Shown piece after piece: positions 28,256-40,645 of a stretch of DNA of 64,000 nt. The stretch spans positions 196,001-260,000 of the forward strand of contig NC_082696.1 of NCBI RefSeq assembly GCF_949987515.2. The letters run 5' to 3'. A program made the position numbers and the translations under genes. The first letter of the stretch is position 1. Every line of letters begins with the position of its first letter. Origin of the DNA: Delphinus delphis. Lineage: Eukaryota > Chordata > Mammalia > Artiodactyla > Delphinidae. A model generated the notes under the pieces. That model made no database searches, was not told where the DNA came from, and saw nothing but the letters and a program-made list of their open reading frames with translations.

Positions 28256-30606
28256 CTAGACCCTAAACCGTCCCCGTCCCCTAACCCTAACCCTAAACCG
28301 AACCCTAACCCGAAAGCTTCCCCGAAGCCTGACCCTCACCCGTCCCCTAATCCTAACCCATACGCTAAGGCTAACCCGCGCCCTCACAAGTACGCTCCCC
28401 CTAAAGCGTTGTCGTACCCTCACCTGGACCCTAAACCGTCCCCGTCCCCTAACCCTAACCCTAGCCCGAACCCTAACCCTAACCCTTCCCCGAAGCCTGA
28501 CCCTCACCCGTCCCCTAATCCTAACCCTTACGCTAAGGCTAACCCGCGCCCTCACACGTACGCTCCCCCTAAAGCGTTGTCGTACCCTCACCTGAACCCT
28601 AAACCGTCCCGTCCCCTAACCCTAACCCTAGCCCGAACCCTAACCCTAACACTTCCCCGAAGCCTGACCCTCAACCGTCCCCTAATCCTAACCCGTACGC
28701 GTATGCTAACTCGCGCCCTCACACGTACGCTCCCCCTAAAGCGTTGTCGTACCCTCACCTGGACCCTAAACCGTCCCCGTCCCCTAACCCTAACCCTAGC
28801 CCGAACCCTAACCCTAACCCTTCCCCGAAGCCTGACCCTCACCCGTCCCCTAATCCTAACCCGTACGCTAACGCTAACCCGCGCCCTCACACGTACGCTC
28901 CCCCTAAAGCGTTGTCGTACCCTCACCTGGACCCTAAACCGTCCCCTTCCCCTAACCCTAACCCTAGCCCGAACGCTAACCCTACCCCTTCCCCGAAGCC
29001 TGACCCAAACCCGTCCCCTAATCCTAATCCGTACGCTAACGCTGACCCTCGCCCTCACACGTACGATCCCCCTAAAGTGTTGTCGTACCCTCACCTGGAC
29101 CCTAAACCGTCCCCGTCCCCTAACCCTAACCCTAGCCCGAACCCTAACCCTAACCCTTCCCCGAAGCCTGAGCCTCACACGTCCCCTAATCGTAACCCGT
29201 AGGCTAACGCTAACCCGCGCCCTCACACGTACGCTCCTCCTAAAGCGTTGTCGTACCCTCACTTGGACCCTAAACCGTCCCCGCCCCCTAACCCTAACCC
29301 TAGCCCGAACCCTAACCCTAACCCTTTCCCGAAGCCTGAGCCTCACCCGTCCCCTAATCCTAACCCGTACGCTAACGCTAACCCGCGCCCTCACACGTAC
29401 GCTCCCCCTAAAGCGTTGTCGTACCCTCACCTGGACCCTAAACCGTCCCCGTCCCCTAACCCTAACCCTAGCCCGAACCCTAACCCTAACCCTTCCCCGA
29501 AGCCTGACCCTCACCCGTCCCCTAATCCTAACCCGTACGCTAACGGTAACCCACGCCCTCACACGTACGCTCCCCCTAAAGCGTTGTCGTACCCTCACCT
29601 GGACCCTAAACCGTCCCCGTCCCCTAACCCTAACCCTAGCCCGAACCCTAACCCTAACCCTTCCCCGAAGCCTGACCCTCACCCGTCCCCTAATCCTAAC
29701 CCGTACGCTAACGCTAACCCGCGCCCTCACACGTACGCTCCCCCTAAAGCGTTGTCGTACCCTCACCTGGACCCTAAACCGTCCCCGTCCCCTAACCCTA
29801 ACCCTAGCCCGAACCCTAACCCTAACCCTTCCCCGAAGCCTGACCCTCACCCGTCCCCTAATCCTAACCCATACGCTAAGGCTAACCCGCGCCCTCACAC
29901 GTACGCTCCCCCTAAAGCGTTGTCGTACCCTCACCTGGACCCTAAACCGTCCCCGTCCCCTAACCCTAACCCTAGCCCGAACCCTAACCCTAACCCTTCT
30001 CTGAAGCCTTAGCCTCACCCGTCCACTAATCCTAACCCGTACGCTAACGCTAACCCGCGCCCTCACACGTACGCTCCCCCTAAAGCGTTGTCGTACCCTC
30101 ACCTGGACCCTAAACCGTCCCCGTCCCCTAACCCTAACCCTAGCGGGAACCCTAACCATAACCCTTCCCCGAAGCCTGACCCTCACCCGTCCCCTAATCC
30201 TAACCCGTACGCTAACGCTAACCCGCGCCCTCACACGTACGCTCCCCCTAAAGCGTTGTCGTACCCTCACCTGGACCCTAAACCGTCCCCGTCCCCTAAC
30301 CCTAACCCTAGCCCGAACCCTAACCCTAACCCTTCCCCGAAGCCTGACCCTCACCCGTCCCCTAATCCTAACCCGTACGCTAACGCTCACCCGCACCCTC
30401 ACACGTACGCTCCACCTAAAGCGTTGTCGTACCCTCACCTGGACCCTAAACCGTCCCCGTCCCCTAACCCTAACCCTAGCCCGAACCCTAACCCTAACCC
30501 TTCCCCGAAGCCTGACCCTCACCCGTCCCCTAATCCTAACCCGTACGCTAACGCTCACCCACGCCCTCACACGTACGCTCCCCCTAAAGCGTTGTCGTAC
30601 CCTCAC
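28256..30606 (+). repeat. Tandem duplication copy B (2,351 bp, 14 monomers)
   Basis: This is the second copy of the 14-monomer block. It begins with the variant CACCTAGACCC at 28,256, which recurs at 30,607 but is absent at 25,905, where CTGGAC is present. This suggests the junction monomer was duplicated with this copy. Private differences from copy A include GCTCCCCCG versus GCTCACCCG near 28,036 and 30,387. After 30,943 the array returns to the standard CTGGAC with a full CCGTCCCC, so no third complete copy follows. Confidence 0.84.
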
Positions 30607-33600
30607 CTAGACCCTAAACCGTCCCCGTCCCCTAACCCTAACCCTAGCCCGAACCCTAACCCGAAAGCTTCCCCGAAGCCTGACCCTCACCCGTCCCCTA
30701 ATCCTAACCCATACGCTAAGGCTAACCCGCGCCCTCACAAGTACGCTCCCCCTAAAGCGTTGTCGTACCCTCACCTGGACCCTAAACCGTCCCCGTCCCC
30801 TAACCCTAACCCTAGCCCGAACCCTAACCCTAACCCTTCCCCGAAGCCTGACCCTCACCCGTCCCCTAATCCTAACCCTTACGCTAAGGCTAACCCGCGC
30901 CCTCACACGTACGCTCCCCCTAAAGCGTTGTCGTACCCTCACCTGGACCCTAAACCGTCCCCGTCCCCTAACCCTAACCCTAGCCCGAACCCTAACCCTA
31001 ACACTTCCCCGAAGCCTGACCCTCAACCGTCCCCTAATCCTAACCCGTACGCGTACGCCAACTCGCGCCCTCACACGTACGCTCCCCCTAAAGCGTTGTC
31101 GTACCCTCACCTGGACCCTAAACCGTCCCCGTCCCCTAACCCTAACCCTAGCCCGAACCCTAACCCTAACCCTTCCCCGAAGCCTGACCCTCACCCGTCC
31201 CCTAATCCTAACCCGTACGCTAACGCTCACCCGCGCCCTCACACGTACGCTCCCCCTAAAGCGTTGTCGTACCCTCACCTGGACCCTAAACCGTCCCCTT
31301 CCCCTAACGCTAACCCTAGCCCGAACGCTAACCCTACCCCTTCCCCGAAGCCTGACCCTAACCCGTCCCCTAATCCTAATCCGTACGCTAACGCTGACCC
31401 TCGCCCTCACACGTACGCTCCCCCTAAAGTGTTGTCGTACCCTCACCTGGACCCTAAACCGTCCCCGTCCCCTAACCCTAACCCTAGACCGAACCCTAAC
31501 CCTAACCCTTCCCCGAAGCCTGAGCCTCACCTGTCCCCTAATTCTAAGCCGTACGCTAACGCTCACCCGCACCCTCACACGTACGCTCCACCTAAAGCGT
31601 TGTCGTACCCTCACCTGGACCCTAAACCGTCCCCGTCCCCTAAGCCTAACCCTAGCCCGAACCCTAACCCGAACACTTCTCTGAAGCCTTAGCCTCACCC
31701 GTCCACTAATCCTAACCCGTACGCTAACGCTCACCCACGCCCTCACACCTACGCTCCCCCTAAAGCGTTGTCGTACCCTCACCTGGACCCTAAACCGTCC
31801 CCGTCCCCTAACCCTAACCCTAGCCGGAACCCTAACCCTAACCCTTCCCCGAAGCCTGACCCTCACCCGTCCCCTAATCCTAACCCGTACACTAATGCTA
31901 ACCCGCGCCCTCACACGTACGCTCCCCCTAAAGTGTTGTCGTACCCTCACCTGGACCCTAAACCTTCCCCGTCCCCTAAACCTAACCCTAGCCCGAACCC
32001 TAACCCTAACCCTTCTCTGAAGCCTTAGCCTCACCCGTCCACTAATCCTAAACAGTACTCTAACGCTCACCCGCGCCCTCACACGTACGCTCCCCATAAA
32101 GCGTTGTCGTACCCTCACCTGGACCCTAAACCGTCCCCGTCCCCTAACCCTAACCCTAGCCCGAACACTAACCCTAACCCTTCCCCGAAGCCTGACCCTC
32201 ATCCGTCCCCTAATCCTAAACCGTACGCTAACGCTAACCCGCGCCCTCACACGTACGCTCCCCCTAAAGCGTTGTCGTACCCTCACCTGGACCCTAAACC
32301 GTCCCCGTCCCCTAACCCTAACCCTAGCCCGAACCCTAACCCTAACCCTTCCCCGAAGCCTGACCCTCACCCGTCCCCTAATCCTAACCCGTACGCTAAC
32401 GCTAACCCGCGCCCTCACACGTACGCTCCTCCTAAAGCGTTATCGTACCCTCACCTGGACCCTAAACCGTCCCCTTCCCCTAACCCTAACCCTAGCCCGA
32501 ACCCTAACCCTAACCCTTCCCCGAAGCCTGACCCTCACCCGTCCCCTAATCCTAACCCGTACGCTAACGCTGACCCTCGCCCTCACACGTACGCTCCCCC
32601 TAAAGCGTTGTCGTACCCTCACATGGACCCTAAACCGTTCCCGTCCCCTAACCCTAACCCTAGCCCGAACCCTAACCCTAACCCTTCCCCGAAGCCTGAC
32701 CCTCACCCGTACCCTAATCCTAACCCGTACGCTAACGCTAACCCGCGCCCACAACGTACGCTCACCCTAAAGCGTTGTCGTACCCTCACCTGGACCCTAA
32801 ACCGTCCCCGTCCCCTAACCCTAACCCTAGCCCGAACCCTAACCCTAACCCTTCCCCAAAGCCTGATCCTCACCCGTCCCCTAATCCTAACCCGTACGCT
32901 AACGCTAACCCGCGCCCTCACATGTACGCTCCCCCTAAAGCGTTGTCGTACCCTCACCTGGACTCTAAACCGTCCCCGTCCCCTACCCCTAACCCTAGCC
33001 CGAACCCTAACCCTAACCCTTCCCCGAAGCCTGACCCTCACCGGTCCCCTAATCCTAACCCGTACGCTAACGCTCACCCGCGCCCTCACACGTACGCTCC
33101 CCCTAAAGCGTTGTCGTACCCTCACCTGGACCCTAAACCGTCCCCGTCCCCTAACCCTAACCCTAGCCCGAACCCTAACCCTAAACCTTCCCCAAAGCCT
33201 GACACTCACCCGTCCCCTAATCCTAACCCGTACGCTAACGCTCACCCGCACCCTCACACGTACGCTCCCCCTGAAGAGTTGTCGTACCCTCAACTGGACC
33301 CTAAACCGTCCCTGTCCCCTAACCCTAACCCTAGCCCGAACCCTAATCCTAACCCTTCTCTGAAGCCTTAGACTAACCCGTCCACTAATCCTAACCCGTA
33401 CGCGAACGCTCACCCGCGCCCTCACACGTACGCTCCCCCTAAAGTGTTGTCGTACCCTCACCTGGACCCTAAACAGTCCCCGTCCCCTAACCCTAACCCT
33501 AGCCCGAACCCTAACCCTAACCCTTCCCCGAAGCCTGACCCTCACCCGTCCCCTAATCCTAACCCTTACGCTAACGCTAACCCACCCCCTCACACGTACG

Positions 33601-36600
33601 CTCCCCCTAAAGCGTTGTCGTACCCTCACCTGGACCCTAAACCGTCCCCATCCCCTAACCCTATCCCTAGCCCGAACCCTAACCCTAACACTTCCCTGAA
33701 GACTGACCCTCACCCGTCCCCTAATCCTCACCCGTACGCTAACGCTATCCCGAGCCCTCACACGTACGCTCCCCCTAAAGCGTTGTCGTACCCTCACCTG
33801 GACCCTAAACCGTCCCCGTCCCATAACGCTAACCCTATCCAGAACCCTAACCCTAACCCTACCCCGAAGCCTGACCCTCACCCGTCCCCTAATCCTAACA
33901 AGTACGCTAACGCTCACCCGTGACCTCACACGTACGCTCCCCCTAAAGCGTTGTCGTACCCTCACCTGGACCCTAAACCGTCCCCGTCCCCTAACCCTAA
34001 CCCTAGCTCGAACCCTAACCCTAACCCTTCCCCGAAGCCTGAGCCTCACCCGTCCCCTAATCCTAACCCGTACGCTAACGCTAACCCGCACCCTCACATG
34101 TACGCTCCCCCTAAAGCGTTGTCGTACACTCACCTGGACACTAAACCGTCCCCGTCCCCTAACCCTAACCCTAGCCCGAACCCTAACCCTAACCCTTCCC
34201 CGAAGCCTGACCCTCACCCGTCCCCTAATCCTAACCCGTACGCTAACGCTAACCCGCGCCCTCACACGTACGCTCCCCCTAAAACGTTGTCGTACCCTCA
34301 CCTGGACCCTAAACCGTCCCCGTCCCCTAACCCTAACCCTAGCCCGAACCCTAACCCTAACACTTCTCCGAACACTTAGCCTCACCCGTCCACTAATCGT
34401 AACTCGTACGCTAACGCTAACCCGTGCCCTCACACGTACGCTCCCCCTAAAGCGTTGTGGTACACTCACCTGGACACTAAACCGTCCCAGTCCCCTAACC
34501 CTAACCCTAGCCCGAACCCTAACCCTAACCCTTCCCCGAAGCCTGAGCCTCACCCGTCCCCTAATCCTAACCCGTACGCTAACGCTCACCCGCGCCCTCA
34601 CACGTACGCTCCCCCTAAATCATTGTCGTACCCTCACCTGGATTCTAAACCGTCCCCGTCTCCTAACCCTAACCCTAACCCGAACCCTATCCCTAACCCT
34701 TCCCCGAAGCCTGAGCCTCACCCGTCCCCTAATCGTAACCCGTACGCTAACGCTAACCCGCGCCCTCACACGTACGCTCCCCCTAAAGCGTTGTCGTACC
34801 CTCACCTGGACCCTAAACCGTCCCCGTCCCCTAACCCTAACCCTAGCCCGAACCCTAACCCTAACCCTTCCCCGAAGCCTGACCCTCACCCGTCCCCTAA
34901 TCCTAACCCGTACGCTAACGCTCAGAAGCGCCCTCACACGTACGCTCCCCCTAAAGCGTTGTCGTACCCTCACCTGGACCCTAAACCGTCCCCGTCCCCT
35001 AACCCTAACCCTAGCCCGATCCCTAACCCCAAAACTTCCCCGAAGCCTGACCCTCACCCGTCCCCTAATCCTAACCAGTACGCTAACGCTCACCCGCGCC
35101 CTCACACGTACGCTCCCCCTAAAGCGTTGTCGTACCCTCACCTGGACCCTAAACCGTCCCCGTCCCCTAACCCTAACCGTAGCCCGAACCCTAACCCTAA
35201 CCCTTCCCTGAAGCCTGACACTCACCCGTCCCCTAATTCTAACCCGTACGCTAACGCTCACCCACGCCCTCACACGTACGCTCCCCCTAAAGCGTTGTCG
35301 TACACTCACCTGGACCCTAAATCTTCCCCGTCCCCTAACCCTAACCCTAGCCCGAACCCTAACCCTAACCCTTCCCCGAAGCCTGACCCTCACCCGTCCC
35401 CTAATCCTAACCCGTACGCTAACGCTAACCCGCGCCCTCACACGTACGCGCCCCCTAAAGCGTTGTCGTACCCTCACCTGGACCCTAAACCGTCCCCGTC
35501 ACCTAACCCTAACCCTAGCCCGAACCCTAACCCTAACCCTTCCCCGAAGCCTGACCCTCACCCGTCACCTAATCCTAACCCGTACGCTAACGCTCACCCG
35601 CGCCCTCACACGTACGCTCCCCCTAAAGCGTTGTCGTACCCTCACCTGGACCCTAAACCGTCCCCGTCACCTAACCCTAACCCTAGCCCGAACTCTAACC
35701 CTAACCCTTCTCCGAACCCTTAGCCTCACCCGTCCACTAACCCTAACCCGTACGCTAACGCTCACCCGCGCCCTCACACGTACGCTCCCCCTAAAGCGTT
35801 GTCGTACCCTCACCTGGACCCTAAACCGTCCCCGTCCCCTAACCCTAACCCTAGCCCGAACCCTAACCCTAACCCTTCCCCGAAGCCTGACCCTCACCCG
35901 AACCCTAATCCTAACCCGTACGCTAATGCTAACCCGCACCCTCACACGTACGCTCCCCCTAAAGCGTTTTCGTACACTCACCTGGACCCTAAACCGTCCC
36001 CGTCCCCTAACCCTAATCCTAGCCCGAACCGTAACCCTAACCCTTCCCCGAAGCCTGACCCTCACCCGTCCCCTAATCCTAACCCGTACGCTAACGCTCA
36101 CCCGCGCCCTCACACGTACGCTCCCCCTAAAGCGTTGTCGTACCCTCACCTGGGTCCTAAACCGTCCCCGTCCCCTAACCCTAACCCTAGCCCGAACCCT
36201 AACCCTAACCTTCCCCGAAGTCTGAGCCTCACCCGTCCCCTAATCCTAACCCGTACGTTAACGCTAACCCGCGCCCTCACACGTACGCTCCCACTAAAGC
36301 GTTGTCGTACCCTCACCTGGACCCTAAACCGTTCCCGTCCCCTAACCCTAACCGTAGCCCGAACCCTAACCCTAACCCTTCCCTGAAGCCTGACACTCAC
36401 CCGTCCCCTAATTCTAACCCGTACGCTTACGCTCACCCGCGCCCTCACACGTACGCTCCCCCTAAAGCGTTGTCGGACCCTCACCTGGACCCTAAACCGT
36501 CCCCGTCCCCTAACCCTAACCCTAGCCCTAACCCTAACCCTAACACTTCCCCGAAGCCTGACACTCACCCGTACCCTAATCCTAACCCGTACGCTAACGC

Positions 36601-36634
36601 TCACCCACCCCCTCACACGTACGCTCCCCCTAAA

Positions 36635-36820
36635 GCGTTGTCGTACCCACACCTGGACCCTAAACCGTCCCCGTCCCCTAACCCTAACCCTAGCCCGAAC
36701 CCTAACCCTAGCCCGAACCCTAACCCTAACCCTTCCCCGAACCCTGAGCCTCACCCGTACCATAATCCTAACCCGTACGCGAACGCTAACCCGCGCCCTC
36801 ACACGTACGCTCCCCCTAAA
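36635..36820 (+). repeat. 186-bp (31-hexamer) length-variant monomer
   Basis: The distance from GCGTTG at 36,635 to GCATTG at 36,821 is 186 bp, which is 168 plus 18. The extra three hexamers are a direct duplication of CCTAGC CCGAAC CCTAAC inside the telomere-like segment (hexamers 10-12). The same three-hexamer step separates the 150-bp edge units from the 168-bp core units, so this copy extends a 150, 168, 186 series. Confidence 0.88.
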
Positions 36821-37827
36821 GCATTGTCGTACCCTCACCTGGACCCTAAACCGTCCCCGTCCCCTAACTCTAACCCTAGCCCGAACCCTAACCCTAACCC
36901 TTCCCCGAAGCCTGACCCTCACCCGTCCCCTAATCCTAACCTGTACGCTAAGGCTAACCCGCGCCCTCACACGTACGTTCCCCTTAAAGCGTTGTCGTAC
37001 CCTCACCTGGACCCTAAACCGTCCCCATCCCCTAACCCTAACCCTAGCCCGAACCCTAACCCTAACACTCCCCCGAAGCCTGACACTCACCCATCCCCTA
37101 ATCCTAACCCGTACGCTAAGGCTAACCCGAGCCCTCACAGGTACGCTCCTCTTAAAGCGTTGTCGTACCCTCACCTGGACCCTAAACCGTCCCCGTCCCC
37201 TAACCCTAACCCTAGCCCGAACCCTAACCCTAACCCTTCCCCGAAGCCTGACCCTCACTCGTCCCCTAATCCTAAACCGTACGCTCACGCTAACCCACGG
37301 CCTCACACGTATGCTCCCCCTAAAGCGTTGTCATTCCCTCACCTGTCCCGAAACCGTCCCCGTCCCCTAACCCTAACCCTAGCCCGAACCCTATCCCTAA
37401 CACTTCCCTGAAGCCTGAGCCTCACCCGTCCCCTAATCCTAACCCGTACGCTAACGCTAACCCGCGCCCTCACACGTACGCTCCCCCTTAAGCGTTGTCA
37501 TACCCTTGCCTGTTCCCTAAACCGTCCCCGTCCCCTAACCCTAACCCCAGCCCGAACCCTAACCCCAACCCTCCCCCGACGCCTGACCCTCACCCGTCCC
37601 CTAATCGTAACCCGTACGCTAACGCTCACCCGCGCCCTCACACGTACGCTCCCCCTAAAGTGTTGTCGTACCCTCACCTGGACCCTAAACTGTCCCCATC
37701 ACCTAACCCTAACCCTAGCCTGAACCCTAACCGTAACCCTTCCCCGAAGCCTGACCCTCACCAGTCCCCTAATATTAACCCGTACGCTAACGCTAACCCG
37801 CGCCCTCACACGTACACTCCTCGTAAA

Positions 37828-37971
37828 GCGTTGTCGTACCCTCACCTGGACCCTAAACCATCCCCGTCCCCTAACCATAACCCTTCCCCGAAGCCTGAGC
37901 CTCACCCGTCCCCTAATCCTAACCCGTACGCTAACGCTCACCCGAGCCTTCACACGTACGCTCCCTTTAAA
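37828..37971 (+). repeat. 144-bp (24-hexamer) short monomer
   Basis: Landmark to landmark is 144 bp, so exactly four hexamers are missing. They are lost from the telomere-like segment: the sequence passes from CCGTCCCCTAAC through CATAAC straight to CCTTCCCCG. All other hexamers are present and in order. The loss is a multiple of six and keeps the hexamer register. Confidence 0.88.
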
Positions 37972-38475
37972 GCGTTGTCGTACCTTAACCTGGACCCTAA
38001 ACCGTCCCCGTCACCTAACCCTAACCCTAACCCGAAACCTAACCCTAACCCTTCCCCGAAGCCTGACCCTCACCCGTCCCCTAATCCTAACCTGTACGCT
38101 AAGGCTAACCCGCTCCCTCACACGTACGCTCCCCTTAAAGCGTTGTCGTACCCTCACCTGGACCCTAAACCGTCCCTGTCCTCTAACCCTAACCCTAGCC
38201 CGAACCCTAACCCTAACACTCCCCCGAAGCCTGACCCTCACCCGTCCCCTAATCGTAACCCGTACGCTAACGCTAACCCGCGCCCTAATACGTACGCTCC
38301 CCCTAAAGTGTTGTCGTACCCTCACCTGGACCCTAAACCGTCCCCATCACCTAACCCTAACCCTAGCCTGAACCCTAACCGTAACCCTTCCCCGAAGCCT
38401 GACCCTCACCAGTCCCCTAATACTAACCCGTACGCTAACGCTAACCCGCGCCCTCACACGTACGCTCCCCGTAAA

Positions 38476-38619
38476 GCGTTGTCGTACCCTCACCTGGACC
38501 CTAAACCATCCCCGTCCCCTAACCCTAACCCTTCCCCGAAGCCTGAGCCTCACCCGTCCCCTAATCCTAACCCGTACGCTAACGCTAACCCGCGCCCTCA
38601 CACGTACGCTTCCCCTAAA
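38476..38619 (+). repeat. 144-bp (24-hexamer) short monomer, second copy
   Basis: Same length and same missing segment as the unit at 37,828, 648 bp downstream (4 x 168 minus 24). It has CCTAAC where the first copy has CATAAC. The shared deletion and shared neighbours indicate that the two are copies of a single event followed by a four-monomer duplication. Confidence 0.88.
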
Positions 38620-40645
38620 GCGTTGTCGTACCCTCACCTGGACCTTAAACCGTCCTGTCCCCTAACCCTAACCCTACCCCGAACCCTAACCCTAACCCTT
38701 CCCCGAAGCCTGACCCTCACCCGACCCCTAATCCTAACACGTACGCTAACGCTAACCCGCGACCTCACACGTACGCTCCCCCTTAAGCATTGTCATACCC
38801 TCACCTGGAGCCTAAACCGTCCCCGTCCCCTAACCCTAACCCTAGCCCGAACCCTAACCCCAACCCTCCCCCGACGCCTGATCCTCAACCGTCCCCTAAT
38901 CGTAACCCGTACGCTAACGCTAAACTGCGCCCTCATACGTACGCTCCCACTAAAGTGTTGTCGTACCCTCACCTGGACCCTAAACCGTCCCCATCACCTA
39001 ACCCTAACCCTAGCCCGAACCCTAACCGTAACCCTTCCCCGAAGCCTGACCCTCACCAGTCCCCTAATCCTAACCCGTACGCTAACGCTAACCCGCGCCC
39101 TCACACGTACGCTCCCCGTAAAGCGTTGTCGTACCCTCACCTGGACCCTAAACCGTCCCCGTCCCCTAACCCTAACCCTAGCCCGAACCCTAACCCTAAC
39201 CCTTCCCCGAAGCCTGAGCCTCACCCGTCCCCTAATCCTAACCCGTACGCTAACGCTAACCCACGCCCTCACACGTACGTTTCCCCTAAAGCGTTGTCGT
39301 ACCCTCACCTGGACCCTAAACCGTCCGGTCCCCTAATCCTAACCCTAGCCCGAACCCTAACCCTAACCCTTCCCCGAAGCCTGACCGTCACCCGTCCCCT
39401 AATCCTAACCCGTACGCTAACGCTAACTCGCGCCCTCACAGGTACGCTCCCCCTAAAGCGTTGTCGTACCCTCACCTGGACCCTAAACCGTCCCCGTCCC
39501 CTAACGCTAACCCTAGCCCGAACCCTAACCCTAACCCTTCCCCGAAGCCTGACCCTCACCCGTCCCCTAATCCTAACCCGTACGCTAACGTTAACCCGCG
39601 CCCTCACACGTACGCTCCCCCTACAGCGTTGTCGTACACTCACCTGGATCCTAAACCGTCCCCGTCCCCTAACCCTAACCCTAGCCCGAACCCTAAACCT
39701 AACACTTCCGCGAAGCCTGACCCTCACCCGTCCCCTAATCCTAACCCGTACGCTAACGCTCACCCGCGCCCTCATAAGTACGCTCCCCCTAAAGCGTTGT
39801 CGTACCCTCACCTGGACCCTAAACCCTCCCCGAACCCTAACCCTAACCCTAGCCCGAACCCTAACCCTAACACTTCCCCGAAGCCAGACCCTCACCCGTC
39901 CCCTAATCCTAACACGTACGCTAACGCTAACACGCGTCCTCACACGTACGCTCCCCCTAAAGCGTTGTCGTTCCCTCCCCTGGACCCTAAACCGTCCCCG
40001 TCCCCTAACCCTAACCCTAGCCCGAACCCTAACCCTAACCCTTCCCCGAAGCCTGACACTCACCCGTCCCCTAATCCTAACCCGTACGCTAACGCTAACC
40101 CGCGCCCTCACACGTACGCTCCCCCTAAAGCGTTGTCGTACCCTCACCTGGACCCTAAACCGTCCCCGTCCCCTAACCCTAACCGTAGCCCGAACCCTAA
40201 CCCTAACCCTTCCCCGAAGCCTGACCCTCACCCGTCCCCTAATCCTAACCCGTACGCTAACGCTCACCGGCGCCCTCACACGTACGCTCCCCCTAAAGCG
40301 TTGTCGTACCCTCACCTGGACCCTAAACCGTCCCCGTCCCCTAACCCTAACCCTAGCACGAACCCTAACCCTAACCCTTCCCCGAAGCCTGACCCTCACC
40401 CGTCCCCTAATCCTAACCCATACGCTAAGGCTAACCCGCGCCCTCACACGTACGCTCCCCCTAAAGCGTTGTCGTACCCTCACCTGGACCCTAAACCGTC
40501 CCCGTCCCCTAACAGTAACCCTAGCCCGAACCCTAACCCTAACCCTTCCCCGAAGCCTGACCCTCGTCCGTCCCGTAATCCTAACCCGTACGCTAACGCT
40601 AACCCGCGCCCTCACACGTATGCTCCCCCTAAAGCCTTGTCGTAC

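Larger units (their letters stand above)
1..33371 (+). repeat. Domain I: B-marker-rich core array
   Basis: About 198 monomers with a B-type copy every 2 to 15 units. Spacings of 2, 3, 5, 7, 9, 11 and 12 monomers recur in similar order, which shows multimonomer duplication. Shared private variants link distant copies, for example GTCAGCTC (9803, 16352, 18032, 19712, 23741, 25757) and a CCGAAAGCTTCC form near 16,390, 18,235, 23,945, 25,960, 28,311 and 30,662. One-base losses inside C-runs are inherited within the duplications (for example near 12,050 and 14,065), so they are genuine variants, not isolated read errors. I find no gene-like sequence in this domain. Confidence 0.85.
37487..38781 (+). 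repeat. 1,295-bp higher-order period (8 monomers, two of them short)
   Basis: The variant CTTAAGC followed by TTGTCATACCC occurs at 37,487 and 38,782. The distance of 1,295 equals 8 x 168 minus 49, fully accounted for by two 24-bp-short monomers and one base missing in CCGTCCTGTCCCC near 38,656. Within it, 37.6-38.0 kb and 38.3-38.6 kb are again similar to each other (CACCAGTCCCC followed by the 144-bp unit). Confidence 0.75.
33372..40645 (+). repeat. Domain II: heterogeneous array without standard B-type monomers
   Basis: For 7.3 kb no TCTCTGAAGCCTTAG unit occurs. Two related but distinct forms, with GAACACTTAG (about 34,370) and GAACCCTTAG (about 35,712), take its place. Adjacent monomers differ more than in domain I and unusual hexamers are frequent (for example ATCCCGAGCCC near 33,747, CCTTAAGC at 37,487 and 38,782, TTCCCTCACCTGTCCC near 37,334). 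The three length-variant units at 36,635, 37,828 and 38,476 lie here. The stretch around 33.8-35.0 kb resembles parts of 47.2-50.5 kb (shared GTTGTGGTAC at 34,454 and 49,686), so it is a displaced older relative of domain III. I see no gene here. Confidence 0.72.

Noticed and set aside
1..33371. One-base losses in C-runs as sequencing errors
   Set aside because: Several are shared by duplicated copies (for example near 26,257 and 28,608; 12,050 and 14,065; and AGCCGAACC in the super-repeat), so they are inherited. Isolated ones may still be errors.
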